Shown: positions 9,041-18,090, counted from the first letter of the stretch. The stretch is DNA of 64,000 nt from an uncultured bacterium (GCA_938030735.1 CALHIM010000007.1:79356-143355), one strand, 5' to 3'. Numbers and translations: made by a program. The notes: generated by a model not told the origin, from the sequence alone.

Positions 9041-9069
9041 AGCGAGCCAGTTTAACTGACTCGCTTTTT
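9041..9069 (+). terminator. Terminator after CHAP hydrolase
   Basis: Twelve-base arms AGCGAGCCAGTT / AACTGACTCGCT with one mismatch, then a T run. Closes the ftsEX-hydrolase unit. Confidence 0.8.
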
Positions 9070-9224
9070 ATTATTTGTTATTTTTAGCGATTAACTAAAA
9101 GTGCTCATTTAAAAATTCCACGAGGTAGGGTATCTTTATAAAGTTTTGGATAGATTTTTATCAAAATAAGCTATCAATAAATTTTTATTATTAAAAGTTT
9201 CTCTTTATCATGATATAATAAAGA

Positions 9225-9968
9225 ATGAAAGGGGATGTAATGGATGTTTTTGTTAAAGAAATAAGGATAAAACCTATACCTAAAGGGAAATACTACTCTG
9301 AAATTCCATCAATAAATTCCATTGATTATTTAAATTTGTCTTCTCCTATTACCTTTTTTATGGGCGAAAATGGGAGCGGTAAATCAACTTTACTTGAAGG
9401 TATTGCGGTTTCTTTAGGATTTAATCCTGAGGGAGGAACTGTTAATTTTAATTTCGCAACTAAAGAAACGCATTCAAACCTTAGTGAATATATTCAGATT
9501 GTTAGAGGGGCTAAGCGACCACGGGATGGATTTTTCTTGAGGGCTGAAAGTTTTTATAATGTAGCTACTTATCTGGAAGATATATACAGTAGAGAGATTG
9601 CTATGGGATATAAGTTAGATTCTTACGGCGGAATCCCTCACGAACGCTCACACGGTCAGGCATTCTTAGGTCTGGTTTTAAATAAATTTAAACCTAATGG
9701 ATTATATATCTTAGATGAACCAGAAGCTGCTCTTTCGCCACAAAATCAATTAGCCTTTATGGCAAAGATATATGAACTAACGCAAAGCGGAGCTCAATTC
9801 ATCATAGCTACTCATTCCCCTATTATTACAGCTTTACCAAATTCAAAAATATACAATTTTAATGAATCTATTCAAGAAATTGATTATCACGATTCAGAAA
9901 GCTATCAAATTACAAAACTTACTTTAGAAAATCCTGAGCTTATATTGCGAAATCTTTTGAAGAAATAA
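9225..9968 (+). CDS. Stand-alone ABC-type AAA ATPase (AAA_21-like)
   Basis: 247 aa. Walker A in '[16 protein letters not shown]' (~46-61), signature-like 'HGQAFLG' (~142-148), Walker B 'LYILDEPEAALSPQNQ' (~160-175) and 'ATHSP' H-loop (~199-203). This is the soluble ATPase family related to OLD/AbiEii/Rad50-type ATPases that often occurs alone in accessory regions; no membrane or nuclease domain is visible. ATG 9225 sits five bases after TATAAT (9214-9219); ATG 9240 is preceded by AAAGGGG and would give a product five residues shorter. About 1 kb here contains no TTCGAA, unlike flanking genes, suggesting a transferred gene. Function unknown. Confidence 0.75.
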   Translation: MKGDVMDVFVKEIRIKPIPKGKYYSEIPSINSIDYLNLSSPITFFMGENGSGKSTLLEGIAVSLGFNPEGGTVNFNFATKETHSNLSEYIQIVRGAKRPRDGFFLRAESFYNVATYLEDIYSREIAMGYKLDSYGGIPHERSHGQAFLGLVLNKFKPNGLYILDEPEAALSPQNQLAFMAKIYELTQSGAQFIIATHSPIITALPNSKIYNFNESIQEIDYHDSESYQITKLTLENPELILRNLLKK

Positions 9969-10087
9969 AATAATATATAGCACAAAAACAGTGCAAATTC
10001 AAATTATTTTAAGGCACCAAATATTAAACTTATCTTTCAGAACTTATTTTTTTGTTATGCTTGTGCTTTTGTGATATAATGGAAATT

Positions 10088-11269
10088 ATGGATAGAGGTA
10101 AAAAAGTTGAACGCTCAACGCTGGTTTTGGTTTCAGTTTTTATGCTGGTTTTAGGCTTTGCGGGTGGCTCAAGGATAGATGACATTAGAAATTTAATTGC
10201 GCCAGTTTTTGGACTGAAAAAGGTTGAAAGAATAGATTTTTCGAATGTCGAAAAAACTTATCAAGCTTTAGCCTCAAATTTTGATGGCGAAATTGATAAA
10301 CAAAAAATTATCGATGGTGCTTCGAAAGGTTTAGTTGAAGCGGTGGGAGACAAATATACAGAGTATATGACTTCTAAAGAAGCTGAAGAATTTAATAAGA
10401 GTTTAAGTGGCGACGTTGGAGCGGGAATTGGTGTTGAGCTCGCAAAAGATGGCGACTCTGTTAAAGTTGTGCGAGTTTTAGCTAAAAATCCAGCTGAAAG
10501 TGCAGGAATTTTAGTGGGTGATGTTATTTCGAAAATTAATGGCGAAGATGTTTCGAAAGAAAATACTTCTGAAATTAGCAAAAAAATTCGTGGAGACGCT
10601 GGAACAACTGTTAAGATTGGTATAATTCGTGGTAGCGAAAATAAAGAATTCTCAGTAACACGCGCAAAAATTGAAAATCCAAGTGTGGAACTCTCGAAAA
10701 GAGATGGTATTGCAACGCTTTCAATTTATCGTTTTGATAGCGAAACTGGTGTTTTAGCAAAAAAATATGCCGAAGAAATTAAAAATGAGGGAATTTCGAA
10801 AGTTATTTTAGATCTACGCGGAAATGGCGGCGGATACGTTCAAGCTGCAAAAACTGTTGCAAGCTTATGGCTTGAAAAAAATGCTTTGATCGTTAGTGAA
10901 AAAACTGGTTCAAAAACGGTTGAAGAGATTCGAGCGACTGGTGATAATCCTTTGAAAGGTGTTAAAACTGTAATTCTGCTTGACGGCTCCTCGGCTAGTG
11001 CGAGCGAAATCGTTGCAGGCGCTTTAAAAGAGCATAAAGCTGCTCAAATTGTTGGTGAAAAATCTTATGGTAAGGGAAGTGTTCAAACTACTATCGATAT
11101 GCCAAATGGAGCTTTATTAAAAGTTACAATTGCGAAATGGTTTACGCCGAGTGGAAAAAATATTTCGAACAATGGAATTTCGCCAGATATTGAAGTGAAT
11201 GTACCGAAGGGTGAAAGTTATTTATTGAATGATACTCAAAAAAATAAGGCATTAGAAATTTTAAAATAA
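10088..11269 (+). CDS. C-terminal processing protease (CtpA/CtpB family, S41)
   Basis: The start at 10088 is chosen because TATAAT lies at 10075-10080 and the protein then opens with a signal anchor (MDRGKKVERSTLVLVSVFMLVLGFAGG). Domains: N-terminal helical region (~45-95), PDZ (~105-185, 'VGAGIGVELAKDG...NPAESAGILVGDVISKINGEDV'), and S41 core with catalytic Ser in 'SSASASEIVAGALKEH' and Lys in 'EKSYGKGSVQT'. It would act outside the membrane, trimming or degrading envelope proteins. Probably leaderless (seven bases between the -10 box and ATG). The response regulator gene follows after 26 bases. Confidence 0.9.
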   Translation: MDRGKKVERSTLVLVSVFMLVLGFAGGSRIDDIRNLIAPVFGLKKVERIDFSNVEKTYQALASNFDGEIDKQKIIDGASKGLVEAVGDKYTEYMTSKEAEEFNKSLSGDVGAGIGVELAKDGDSVKVVRVLAKNPAESAGILVGDVISKINGEDVSKENTSEISKKIRGDAGTTVKIGIIRGSENKEFSVTRAKIENPSVELSKRDGIATLSIYRFDSETGVLAKKYAEEIKNEGISKVILDLRGNGGGYVQAAKTVASLWLEKNALIVSEKTGSKTVEEIRATGDNPLKGVKTVILLDGSSASASEIVAGALKEHKAAQIVGEKSYGKGSVQTTIDMPNGALLKVTIAKWFTPSGKNISNNGISPDIEVNVPKGESYLLNDTQKNKALEILK

Positions 11270-11295
11270 TTGCAGACTACTATTTAGGAGGGAAA

Positions 11296-11685
11296 ATGGA
11301 GACAAGAAAAAAGATCTTATTGGTCGAAGATGATGAGGTTTTGGCTAGCGTATACCGCGCAAGGCTCGAGATGGAAGATTTTGAGGTTATGGAAGTTCAT
11401 GACGGCGAGCAAGCATTGACTGCAGCTTTAAAATATCGTCCAGATTTAATGATTCTTGATGCAATGATGCCAAAAATCTCTGGCTTTGATGTATTGGATA
11501 TCCTTCGAAACACTCCTGAGACAATGAATTTGCAAATTATTATGCTGACCGCTTTAAGTCAAGAAAGTGATCGTGAGCGAGCTGAAAAACTTGGCGTTGA
11601 TGAATATCTTGTTAAATCTCAGGTGATGATTTCGGATGTGATTGATAAAGTCCGTGAACATCTAGGCATTGGTGAAGATTACTAG
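11296..11685 (+). CDS. Single-domain response regulator (receiver only)
   Basis: 129 aa consisting of a REC domain: acidic pair in 'LLVEDDEVL' (~10-12), phosphoacceptor Asp in 'DLMILDAMMP' (~54), Thr in 'IMLTAL' and Lys in 'LVKSQ'. No output domain. Its sequence is close to the REC domain of the gene at 51086-52057 ('DAMMPKISGFDVLDILR' versus 'DVMMPKISGFDMLDILR'), so it may take phosphate from the soluble histidine kinase at 52108-54012. Good GGAGGG ribosome-binding site. It probably works by protein-protein contact. Confidence 0.88.
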   Translation: METRKKILLVEDDEVLASVYRARLEMEDFEVMEVHDGEQALTAALKYRPDLMILDAMMPKISGFDVLDILRNTPETMNLQIIMLTALSQESDRERAEKLGVDEYLVKSQVMISDVIDKVREHLGIGEDY

Positions 11686-11706
11686 CAGATCCAAAATAAG
11701 TAAAAT

Positions 11707-11742
11707 AAAAAATGAGTCAATCTTTCGAAAGGCTCATTTTTT
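11707..11742. terminator. Bidirectional terminator between convergent genes
   Basis: AAAAATGAG / CTCATTTTT arms around TTTCGAAAG, with A-tract and T-tract on either side. Serves the response regulator (+) and rpmA (-). Confidence 0.75.
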
Positions 11743-11749
11743 ATTGCAA

Positions 11750-12028
11750 TTACGCAGCAACAACTTCTACAACTGTGCGTCGTTCAGTTTTACCGGTAAA
11801 TTTGCGTTTTTGAATTTGTTTAAACTTCACAACGCCAGTTTGCTTAGCGTGGATTGTAAAGTTTCGGCTCATGTAAGTTCCTTCGCCGGCTAATTTGGTT
11901 GCACCAGTTTGTCGAACGAGAACTTCGCCCTCGTTAACTTTTTGGCCACCAAATCGTTTAACACCAAGACGTTGACCGGCGTTATTGTGGACGTTCTTAC
12001 TTGAACCACCCGATTTAACGTGTGACAT
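11750..12028 (-). CDS. rpmA: Ribosomal protein bL27
   Basis: 92 aa. Characteristic N-terminus 'SGGSSKN' followed by 'NNAGQRLGVKRFGGQKVNEGEVLVRQTG', the bL27 signature, and a basic C-terminus. Binds 23S rRNA close to the peptidyl-transferase centre. It starts MSHVKSGGSS and shows no cleavable N-extension of the Firmicutes type. The start overlaps the upstream methyltransferase gene by 14 bases. bL21 is not beside it, unlike in most bacteria. Confidence 0.93.
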   Translation of the reverse strand: MSHVKSGGSSKNVHNNAGQRLGVKRFGGQKVNEGEVLVRQTGATKLAGEGTYMSRNFTIHAKQTGVVKFKQIQKRKFTGKTERRTVVEVVAA

Positions 12029-13241
12029 TTTTACTCCTTATTAGTACTAATAATTCACGCGCCACAACTTGATTTTCGCGATAATATATTAAATCTTGTG
12101 GTTTAACGCGCATAAATTCTTTTCTATTATAACCCAGCTCGTTTAAAAAGTCAACAAGTGGAAGGTGAGAAAAATCACCATTTTGAGTTTTCCAGGCGGG
12201 AACAGCAATGCAGATCTGTGTGCCTTCTGGAATTTGATGGGCTAGATTTTTCAAAAAATTCGAAATTATACGATTACAGTTTTCGCGAACTTCTGCTAAT
12301 TTTTTGGGCGAAGGTGGAGCAGAGAATGGTTGCCCTAAGTAGGTCTCGCAAACCACGCTTGAAAGTTTTTTTGCAAAACTCCATTTTTCAAATGTAGCAT
12401 CAGCCTCGTAAATTTCTCCAATTTCACCATGCGGTTTAAACTCTCGCATAAACCAATCACTATTTTCTTTCGAAAACTCCACCATTTTTTCACTTAAATC
12501 TGTTCCGTTTGCTTTAAAACCTTTTAGAAGTGCTTCTTGAATAACTGTGCCAGTTCCGCAAAAAGGATCGAGGATCTCTGGCTTTTCAAAAGTTTTTTTA
12601 CCGACAAGCGCTTGAATCTGTGGCTGATTTTCGCCAACACCAAGATTGATCATTGTTTGGGCGAGTTTTGGCGGCAGCATCCCAACAAAAGCATCGCGCT
12701 TTGGCCTGTTTTGATCGCGTCTAGCGTAGCTTGTGATATTTTGCGCGCCTTCACTTAAAGCAATAATCGTTTTTTTACCGCCACGAACTGCTAAAATTTC
12801 GATTTTTTTCTCGCTTAAGCCAAGCTTATTATTATGTGAAATTGCAGTTGAAAGTTCGGCAGTTTTTGAAGGGATTATTCGCACTGAAATGCCGTGATTT
12901 TTAAGCTTTTGTTTAATAATTGCTCCAGTTTTCGAAACTTCGTTTGCCCGAGTTTTTAAGCCATAGGTTGAAATTCCTAGTGTAATTTTTCCGCTAAAAT
13001 CCGCAAAATCGTGTTCAAAAATTTTGGTTATTTTTTTTGAAACATCTCGCCAATCTGTTGAATTGACTTCAAAAATAACTTGGCCGGTTTTTAAAATTGA
13101 GCCAAAATGCGAAACATTGAGTTTTTCGGTTTCAATAAGACAGGCGTAATCACCCAGCACGCGAATTTTATCGCCGCCAAAAACACTTTCGAGTTCGGCG
13201 ATCCCGATACTTGGCTGACGCCCTAAAATTGCAATTTTCAT
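12015..13241 (-). CDS. THUMP/UPF0020-type RNA (tRNA guanine-N2) methyltransferase
   Basis: 408 aa. The N-terminal half (~1-165) resembles the ferredoxin-like/THUMP region of Trm11/TrmG10 enzymes. The C-terminal half is a Rossmann methyltransferase with SAM motif 'DPFCGTGTVIQEAL' (~222-235) and 'GTDLSEKMV'. The usual N/D-PPY catalytic box is replaced by 'CETYLGQPFSAPP', as in Trm11-like sequences where the motif drifts. Likely modifies G10 or a similar tRNA base; the type is commoner in archaea and eukaryotes than in model bacteria. Transcribed just before rpmA with a short overlap. Confidence 0.75.
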   Translation of the reverse strand: MKIAILGRQPSIGIAELESVFGGDKIRVLGDYACLIETEKLNVSHFGSILKTGQVIFEVNSTDWRDVSKKITKIFEHDFADFSGKITLGISTYGLKTRANEVSKTGAIIKQKLKNHGISVRIIPSKTAELSTAISHNNKLGLSEKKIEILAVRGGKKTIIALSEGAQNITSYARRDQNRPKRDAFVGMLPPKLAQTMINLGVGENQPQIQALVGKKTFEKPEILDPFCGTGTVIQEALLKGFKANGTDLSEKMVEFSKENSDWFMREFKPHGEIGEIYEADATFEKWSFAKKLSSVVCETYLGQPFSAPPSPKKLAEVRENCNRIISNFLKNLAHQIPEGTQICIAVPAWKTQNGDFSHLPLVDFLNELGYNRKEFMRVKPQDLIYYRENQVVARELLVLIRSKNVTR

Positions 13242-13405
13242 TCTTAAATTGTATCATAAAAAGTTAAAATCAGCAATTTTTAAAGAGATTATTTGCTTTA
13301 TTTTAGAAACATAACGAGTTGTTGGCGGGTGAATTTTTTCTGATATTCAACTAATATTCAATCAGATATAAATATTTTTTAATGTTTATGGTATAATAGA
13401 ACTAT

Positions 13406-14503
13406 ATGGAAGAAGATATTAGAACTGAAAATGCTGAGATTAAAAATACTGAAAATCTAACAGAAAACGAGGCTGAAATTTTAAGTAAAGACCAAAATTT
13501 TGAAGAAGCTGAAAGTTCGAAAAAAGATGAATCAACTGATATTTTTCAGTGGGCAAATTTGACTGATGGAATTAAAAATGAGCTTGATGTAGAATTTTTC
13601 TTATTTAATAAAAATTTTGTGCCTTTTACAACTAGTTTTTCGAGCGAACTAAACTCGCAAATTAAGCCGTTGTTTTTGTTTGATATGATAAACTTTGTAA
13701 ATATGGGTGCAGGAACTGGTTTAAGCGTGCGAGACTATGAAATGGATGGTGGCGCAGGTAAAGACGTGCTTTTAAAAACTGAACTACAAAAAGTTCAACA
13801 CGCTGATGCGCTATTAAACATAATCGAAACGCAATATTCCGACATTGTGGAATTTAGCGAAAATGAACACGATTTTAAGCGGATTAAGGGAATTTTGGCA
13901 AGGTTTACAAATTCGAAAGGCGAGAAATTTTATGTTGCTAAACAAATTATGCAAGGGCAGGTTTTGCGCGGAGCAACTGCTTGGGAATTTCGAAATGGTA
14001 AATTTGGTGCATTTGAGCCTGAATTTGGTTTAAAAATCCAGCCAGATAATCAAGTTTTGATCGTAAATAATGATATCTTTATTTTCAACCAAGGAAAATT
14101 CGAAAAACTCTTTAATTACGATTATAAAAAACAAGTTTTAGCTGATAAAAAAGTTTTGGAAATCGAAAGAAAGTATAAATTGAGTTTTCCTGATGGTTTA
14201 GATTTGCAAACTTTGGTTCGCGAACACAAAAAGGCTGCTACGAAATTACAAAGAATGGATGAAATTGGTGAAATTTCACAAGAAAAAGTGGTTGAATATG
14301 CCGATGAAATGCAGCTTGAATTAATGACGGACGACAACGGTGCGATCATTATTATGGATGGCAACGATTTGGATATGTTTGTGAATTTAATTAATGAAGA
14401 TTATATCTTGAGTGAAATCACTGGGCGCCGTTATGAAATTAAAAGTAAAAAATTGCTCGACGAGCCAGAAGGTGAACCGCCACGAATGATCGGAAGTGAG
14501 TAG
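13406..14503 (+). CDS. Unknown protein, DUF4868/KwaB-like
   Basis: 365 aa, soluble, with a very acidic N-terminal ~45 residues. The region from ~130 to ~260 ('ADALLNIIETQYSDIVEFSE...RIKGILARFTNSKGEKFYVAKQI...FEPEFGLKIQPDNQVLIVNNDIFIFNQGKFEKLFNYD') has the order of elements I associate with DUF4868, the domain of the Kiwa anti-phage protein KwaB. There is no adjacent KwaA-like membrane protein, so a defence role is only a possibility. TATAAT at 13392-13397 is eight bases before the ATG (leaderless layout). Nine bases separate it from the helicase gene, which suggests an operon. Confidence 0.5.
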   Translation: MEEDIRTENAEIKNTENLTENEAEILSKDQNFEEAESSKKDESTDIFQWANLTDGIKNELDVEFFLFNKNFVPFTTSFSSELNSQIKPLFLFDMINFVNMGAGTGLSVRDYEMDGGAGKDVLLKTELQKVQHADALLNIIETQYSDIVEFSENEHDFKRIKGILARFTNSKGEKFYVAKQIMQGQVLRGATAWEFRNGKFGAFEPEFGLKIQPDNQVLIVNNDIFIFNQGKFEKLFNYDYKKQVLADKKVLEIERKYKLSFPDGLDLQTLVREHKKAATKLQRMDEIGEISQEKVVEYADEMQLELMTDDNGAIIIMDGNDLDMFVNLINEDYILSEITGRRYEIKSKKLLDEPEGEPPRMIGSE

Positions 14504-14512
14504 TTTTCGAAA

Positions 14513-16063
14513 ATGAAGCAAGCGTTAGCACTGGAGATTATGCTCTCAGGCGAAAATGTTTTTTTAACTGGTGCGGCAGGAAGCGGAAAAACTTTCACGC
14601 TTAACCAGTTTATTAAGCTTGCAAAAAATTCTGGAAAAAAGGTTAGCGTTACGGCTACTACCGGTTTAGCGGCAACTCATCTTGGAGGAAATACTATTCA
14701 CGCTTGGAGCGGAATTGGAATTTATGATTACCTTTCGAGAAAATTTTTCGAAAAATTCCCAAAAACGCGGGCTGAAATTATTAAAAATACAGATATTCTT
14801 GTGATTGACGAAATCTCTATGTTGCACGATTTTCGACTAGATATGGTTGAAGAAATTTGTCGCACAATTCGCCAAAATGATAAGCCTTTTGGTGGGATTC
14901 AAGTAATTTTATGTGGTGATTTTTTTCAGCTACCGCCAATTAACCGAGCTGGTGGGCGAACTGGCAGCTTTGCAATTCATTCGAACGCCTGGAAACTTGC
15001 CGAATTTACAATTTGCTATCTTGAGGAAAATCACCGCCAAAAAAATGATGAGCTATCTGAAATTTTAAACGCACTGAGAGCGGATGATTTACGCCGAAAA
15101 CACGCTCAAAGTTTGCTTGATCGTATTGACGTTGAGCCTAATTTTGAAAGTGATGATTTTTCGAAAAACTTAACCGAACTCCACACTACTAATATAGATG
15201 TTGATAAAATAAATGAACAAAAACTTACCGAACTCGAAGGTGAGGAATTTCATTTTTCGCAAACTACAACTGGTGCGAAAAACTATGTTGAAACTTTACA
15301 GAAATCTGTTCTTGCGCCAGAACTCTTGCGACTTAAAAAAGGTGCTTTAGTGATGGCAGTAAAAAATGCCCAAAACCGCCAATATGTTAATGGTTCAATT
15401 GGTGAAGTTATTGATTTTGAAAGATTAACAGATTACCCGATTGTTCAATTTCGAAATGGTAAAATTATTACAATGGTGCCAGAAACTTGGGAGATGCGTG
15501 ATGGCGAAAAAAAGCGAGCAAGTATTATGCAAATTCCACTCCGACTAGCATATGCAATTACAGTTCATAAAAGTCAGGGGATGACACTCGATGCTGCACG
15601 AATCGACCTTCGAAAAGCCTTTTCTGAAGGAATGGGTTATGTGGCGCTTTCTCGTGTTCGCTCGCTTGATAAACTTTATTTACTTGGAATAAATCGCACC
15701 GCTTTGATGGTTAGTGAAGAGGCACAAAAGATTGATTTTAGACTTAAAAATGAAAGCTTAAAAGCTGAAAAGCGTTTTTCGCACTTAAAAGAAGTTGCTA
15801 AAAAGCGTGAAGCGGGCGAAATTGTTGAGGCAGCGCAACCATCAAAAACAACTTGGGCTGAAAAGCTTGAAAAAATGCGGCAAGAATATCCAAATGCATA
15901 TCGTGCGTGGAGACTTGTTGATGATTCGAAATTACAAGAAATGGTTTTCGAAAATGGCAAAATTGATGCAGATTTAATTACTAAATTAAGCAAAGAACTC
16001 GGTCGCCATAAAGGTTCGATTGAAGCTCGCATTAAAAAACTTTTTGGTGAAGATGCTATATAA
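14513..16063 (+). CDS. PIF1-like/RecD-like SF1B DNA helicase
   Basis: 516 aa. Walker A 'LTGAAGSGKTFTLNQF' (~18-33), motif Ia 'TATTGLAATHLGGNTIHAW', Walker B 'LVIDEISML' (~100-108), motif III 'GDFFQLPPI' (~142-150) and the C-terminal UvrD_C_2-like 'LAYAITVHKSQGMTLD' (~343-358) with 'GYVALSRVRSLDKLYL'. A C-terminal basic region (~440-516) ends in a small helical segment possibly binding DNA ('LSKELGRHKGSIEARIKKLFG'). A 5'-3' helicase for replication or repair. Follows the DUF4868-like gene closely. Confidence 0.9.
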   Translation: MKQALALEIMLSGENVFLTGAAGSGKTFTLNQFIKLAKNSGKKVSVTATTGLAATHLGGNTIHAWSGIGIYDYLSRKFFEKFPKTRAEIIKNTDILVIDEISMLHDFRLDMVEEICRTIRQNDKPFGGIQVILCGDFFQLPPINRAGGRTGSFAIHSNAWKLAEFTICYLEENHRQKNDELSEILNALRADDLRRKHAQSLLDRIDVEPNFESDDFSKNLTELHTTNIDVDKINEQKLTELEGEEFHFSQTTTGAKNYVETLQKSVLAPELLRLKKGALVMAVKNAQNRQYVNGSIGEVIDFERLTDYPIVQFRNGKIITMVPETWEMRDGEKKRASIMQIPLRLAYAITVHKSQGMTLDAARIDLRKAFSEGMGYVALSRVRSLDKLYLLGINRTALMVSEEAQKIDFRLKNESLKAEKRFSHLKEVAKKREAGEIVEAAQPSKTTWAEKLEKMRQEYPNAYRAWRLVDDSKLQEMVFENGKIDADLITKLSKELGRHKGSIEARIKKLFGEDAI

Positions 16064-16107
16064 AGTAGATTTTTAGTTAATTTGTTTAAAATTAATTGTG
16101 TACAGAA

Positions 16108-16137
16108 GGCTTTCGAAAATTCGAGAGTCTTTTAGTT
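16108..16137 (+). terminator. Terminator after PIF1-like helicase
   Basis: AGGCTTTCGA / TCGAGAGTCT stem followed by TTTTAG. Confidence 0.6.
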
Positions 16138-16302
16138 TTGAACATTTTTTATGGAATAGTGAGGGTGAAGATTTAAAAATATGAAAACAATAAAATAGTG
16201 AAATGTCAAAAAATAAAATAAAATAAAACTATACAATGTCAAGCGAACAGATTACTGGCAGAGGGTTTTAAAATGTTTTAAAATAATTTAGCATAAAAGC
16301 TA
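16138..16302. other. Non-coding AT-rich spacer
   Basis: No plausible gene or stable structure seen; A-rich runs dominate. The promoter of the next gene follows. Confidence 0.5.
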
Positions 16303-16331
16303 TTGACTTTTAAAAAAACTTATGCTATTAT
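16303..16331 (+). promoter_or_regulatory. Near-consensus sigma70-type promoter
   Basis: TTGACT and TATTAT separated by 17 bases, one of the best -35/-10 pairs in the window. Drives the small membrane protein at 16388. Confidence 0.75.
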
Positions 16332-16387
16332 ATAAACATACAAAACAATTAAGATCAAATAAGTCAAATAAACAAAAAAGGAAAAAA

Positions 16388-16693
16388 ATGACAAAAAAAC
16401 AAACAGAAACAAAAATTGCTAAAAAAACTACGGCTAAAAAAGTTGCTGAAAAAACTACAAAAGTTTCAAAAAAAGAACAAGATATTAAAAAAGCTAAAAC
16501 TTTGCTTACAAATAATGGAATTATTATCGCTGAAGATGGAACAGTAGTGGTTGACCAAGTTACGCAAGATTTTCGAAGTGCAGTTTTAGTTCTTTCACTT
16601 GCAATCAATCTTGTTGTATTTGTAACATATTTGATTCTAATGTCTACAACAAAATATGATACTGCATTAATTAGCGCATTATTGCCACGATAA
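16388..16693 (+). CDS. Small Lys-rich single-pass membrane protein, unknown
   Basis: 101 aa from ATG 16388, which has AAAAAGGAA seven bases upstream. Residues 1-45 are Lys/Thr repeats (KKTTAKKVAEKTTKVSKK), a very basic cytoplasmic tail that could contact DNA or the membrane surface. Residues ~70-92 form one TM helix (SAVLVLSLAINLVVFVTYLILMS). No recognised family. It has its own strong promoter, so is probably well expressed. Confidence 0.65.
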   Translation: MTKKQTETKIAKKTTAKKVAEKTTKVSKKEQDIKKAKTLLTNNGIIIAEDGTVVVDQVTQDFRSAVLVLSLAINLVVFVTYLILMSTTKYDTALISALLPR

Positions 16694-17175
16694 ATTAGTT
16701 TTCAACAATTAAACACAAGCATTGTGGAAAAGCGGGGAATATCTGTTAAAAGGCTTGCTTTTCCACATAGTTGTGGAAAAATATATAAAAAATTATTTCT
16801 AAATTTGCGTGTTTGTCAAAAATAGGTCTTGCGAAAAAAAATAATTCGCGGTAAACTTAAATCAGTGGCAACGACAGAAACAAACAGAAAAACCACTAAA
16901 CAAAAATAAAAGCACGTTAAAATAGATGTAGTTTTTAATTTAAGGTCAACTATCTGGTGATTAAACAGCTGGACAAATTCCAGTAACCAGGTTAAAATAA
17001 TAGCTGGAGCACATTTTAAAACCTCCCAAAATAAAACTCCACCTCATATATAAGTCTCTCAAACAGCAATATGGTTGGCTATACGCCAAGCAAAAAGCTA
17101 AACTTATAATGAATCTTAAAACAAAAATATAACAAAAACAAAAAGTTTAATCATCAGTTAGGTGGCTTTAAATTT
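16694..17175. other. 482-nt non-coding region with TTTTCCACA boxes and nested stems
   Basis: Three copies of TTTTCCACA/TGTGGAAAA lie at 16723-16731, 16759-16767 and 16772-16780; the last two form a 9-bp stem with a 4-nt loop. This is one base from the E. coli DnaA box and matches the cyanobacterial form. Further on, 16954-16990 folds as nested CTGGT..CTGG..CCAG..ACCAG. No tRNA, tmRNA, RNase P or SRP signature was recognised. It precedes the dcw cluster, so a long regulatory leader for rsmH or a small DnaA-binding site are both possible. Confidence 0.4.
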
Positions 17176-18072
17176 ATGAATTACACAAAAGAATCAGTTC
17201 ACATACCAGTTTTATTGCAAGCGAGTCTACAACAAATCCAGCCAAAGAGAGGTGAAAGTTATCTCGATCTTACGGCAGGATACGGAGGACACGCTGGCGA
17301 ATTTTTGCGTATAACCGAGAATTTCGAAAACTCGGTTTTAGTTGATAGAGATGAAAATGCAATTCGCACGCTTCAACGGTTTAAAAATGAAGGTGTAGAG
17401 ATTTTGCACAAAGATTTTCTTTCGGCCGCAAAAGAATTGGTAAAAAGAGGTCAAAAATTTGATATAATTTTGGCAGATTTGGGTGTTTCTTCACCTCAGT
17501 TAGATATTGCAGAAAGGGGATTTTCTTTTCGAAAAGATGGTCCACTTGATATGCGAATGAATCCTGCGCAGAAAAAAACAGCGGCAGATATTGTGAATTT
17601 CGCAAGCAAGAATGAACTTTTGCAAATTTTAATTGAATTTGGTGAAGAAAAGCGTGGTTTTGCTGAAAGAATCGTTTCGAAAATTTTAGAAGTTCGAAAA
17701 AAGCAGAGAATTGAGACCACAACGCAGCTGGCTGATTTAATTTTAAGCGTGCATAAAGGCGGTTGGCAAAAAACACACCCCGCAACGCGCACTTTTCAGG
17801 CGATTCGAATCGCGGTAAATAATGAACTTCAACAAGTTGAGGAGGTTTTAGAATTGCTTCCGAAACTGTTAAATTCAGGTGGAAGAGTTGGAATTATAAC
17901 TTTTCACAGTCTTGAAGATAAAATAGTGAAGAATTATTTCAAAGATGATTCAAACAAAGGTTTAGAGTCTAAATTTCAGACAATTACTAAAAAACCGCTT
18001 GATGGTGCGAAAGAAGATGTTAATAATCCGCGAGCCCGCAGCGCAAAGTTGCGAGTAAGCATTAGAAAATAA
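17176..18072 (+). CDS. rsmH: 16S rRNA (cytosine-1402-N4) methyltransferase RsmH
   Basis: 298 aa. N-terminal 'HIPVLLQ' and SAM motif 'YLDLTAGYGGHAGEFL' (~29-44), then 'DLGVSSPQLDIAERGFSFRKDGPLDMRM' (~98-125) and C-terminal 'RVGIITFHSLEDKIVKNYF' (~237-255), all diagnostic of MraW/RsmH. First gene of the dcw cluster; mraZ is absent. No Shine-Dalgarno is evident before the ATG, but a long AT-rich leader is present. Confidence 0.95.
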   Translation: MNYTKESVHIPVLLQASLQQIQPKRGESYLDLTAGYGGHAGEFLRITENFENSVLVDRDENAIRTLQRFKNEGVEILHKDFLSAAKELVKRGQKFDIILADLGVSSPQLDIAERGFSFRKDGPLDMRMNPAQKKTAADIVNFASKNELLQILIEFGEEKRGFAERIVSKILEVRKKQRIETTTQLADLILSVHKGGWQKTHPATRTFQAIRIAVNNELQQVEEVLELLPKLLNSGGRVGIITFHSLEDKIVKNYFKDDSNKGLESKFQTITKKPLDGAKEDVNNPRARSAKLRVSIRK

Positions 18073-18090
18073 AAAACAAAAGGAGGCGAG

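Noticed and set aside
3242..16063. UGA recoded as glycine (as in Absconditabacteria/Gracilibacteria)
   Set aside because: Long conserved genes read through without internal TGA, and Gly positions in motifs use GGN codons.
16723..16780. TTTTCCACA cluster as the replication origin
   Set aside because: Only three boxes, no dnaA/dnaN neighbours and no evident unwinding element; kept as a non-coding feature only.
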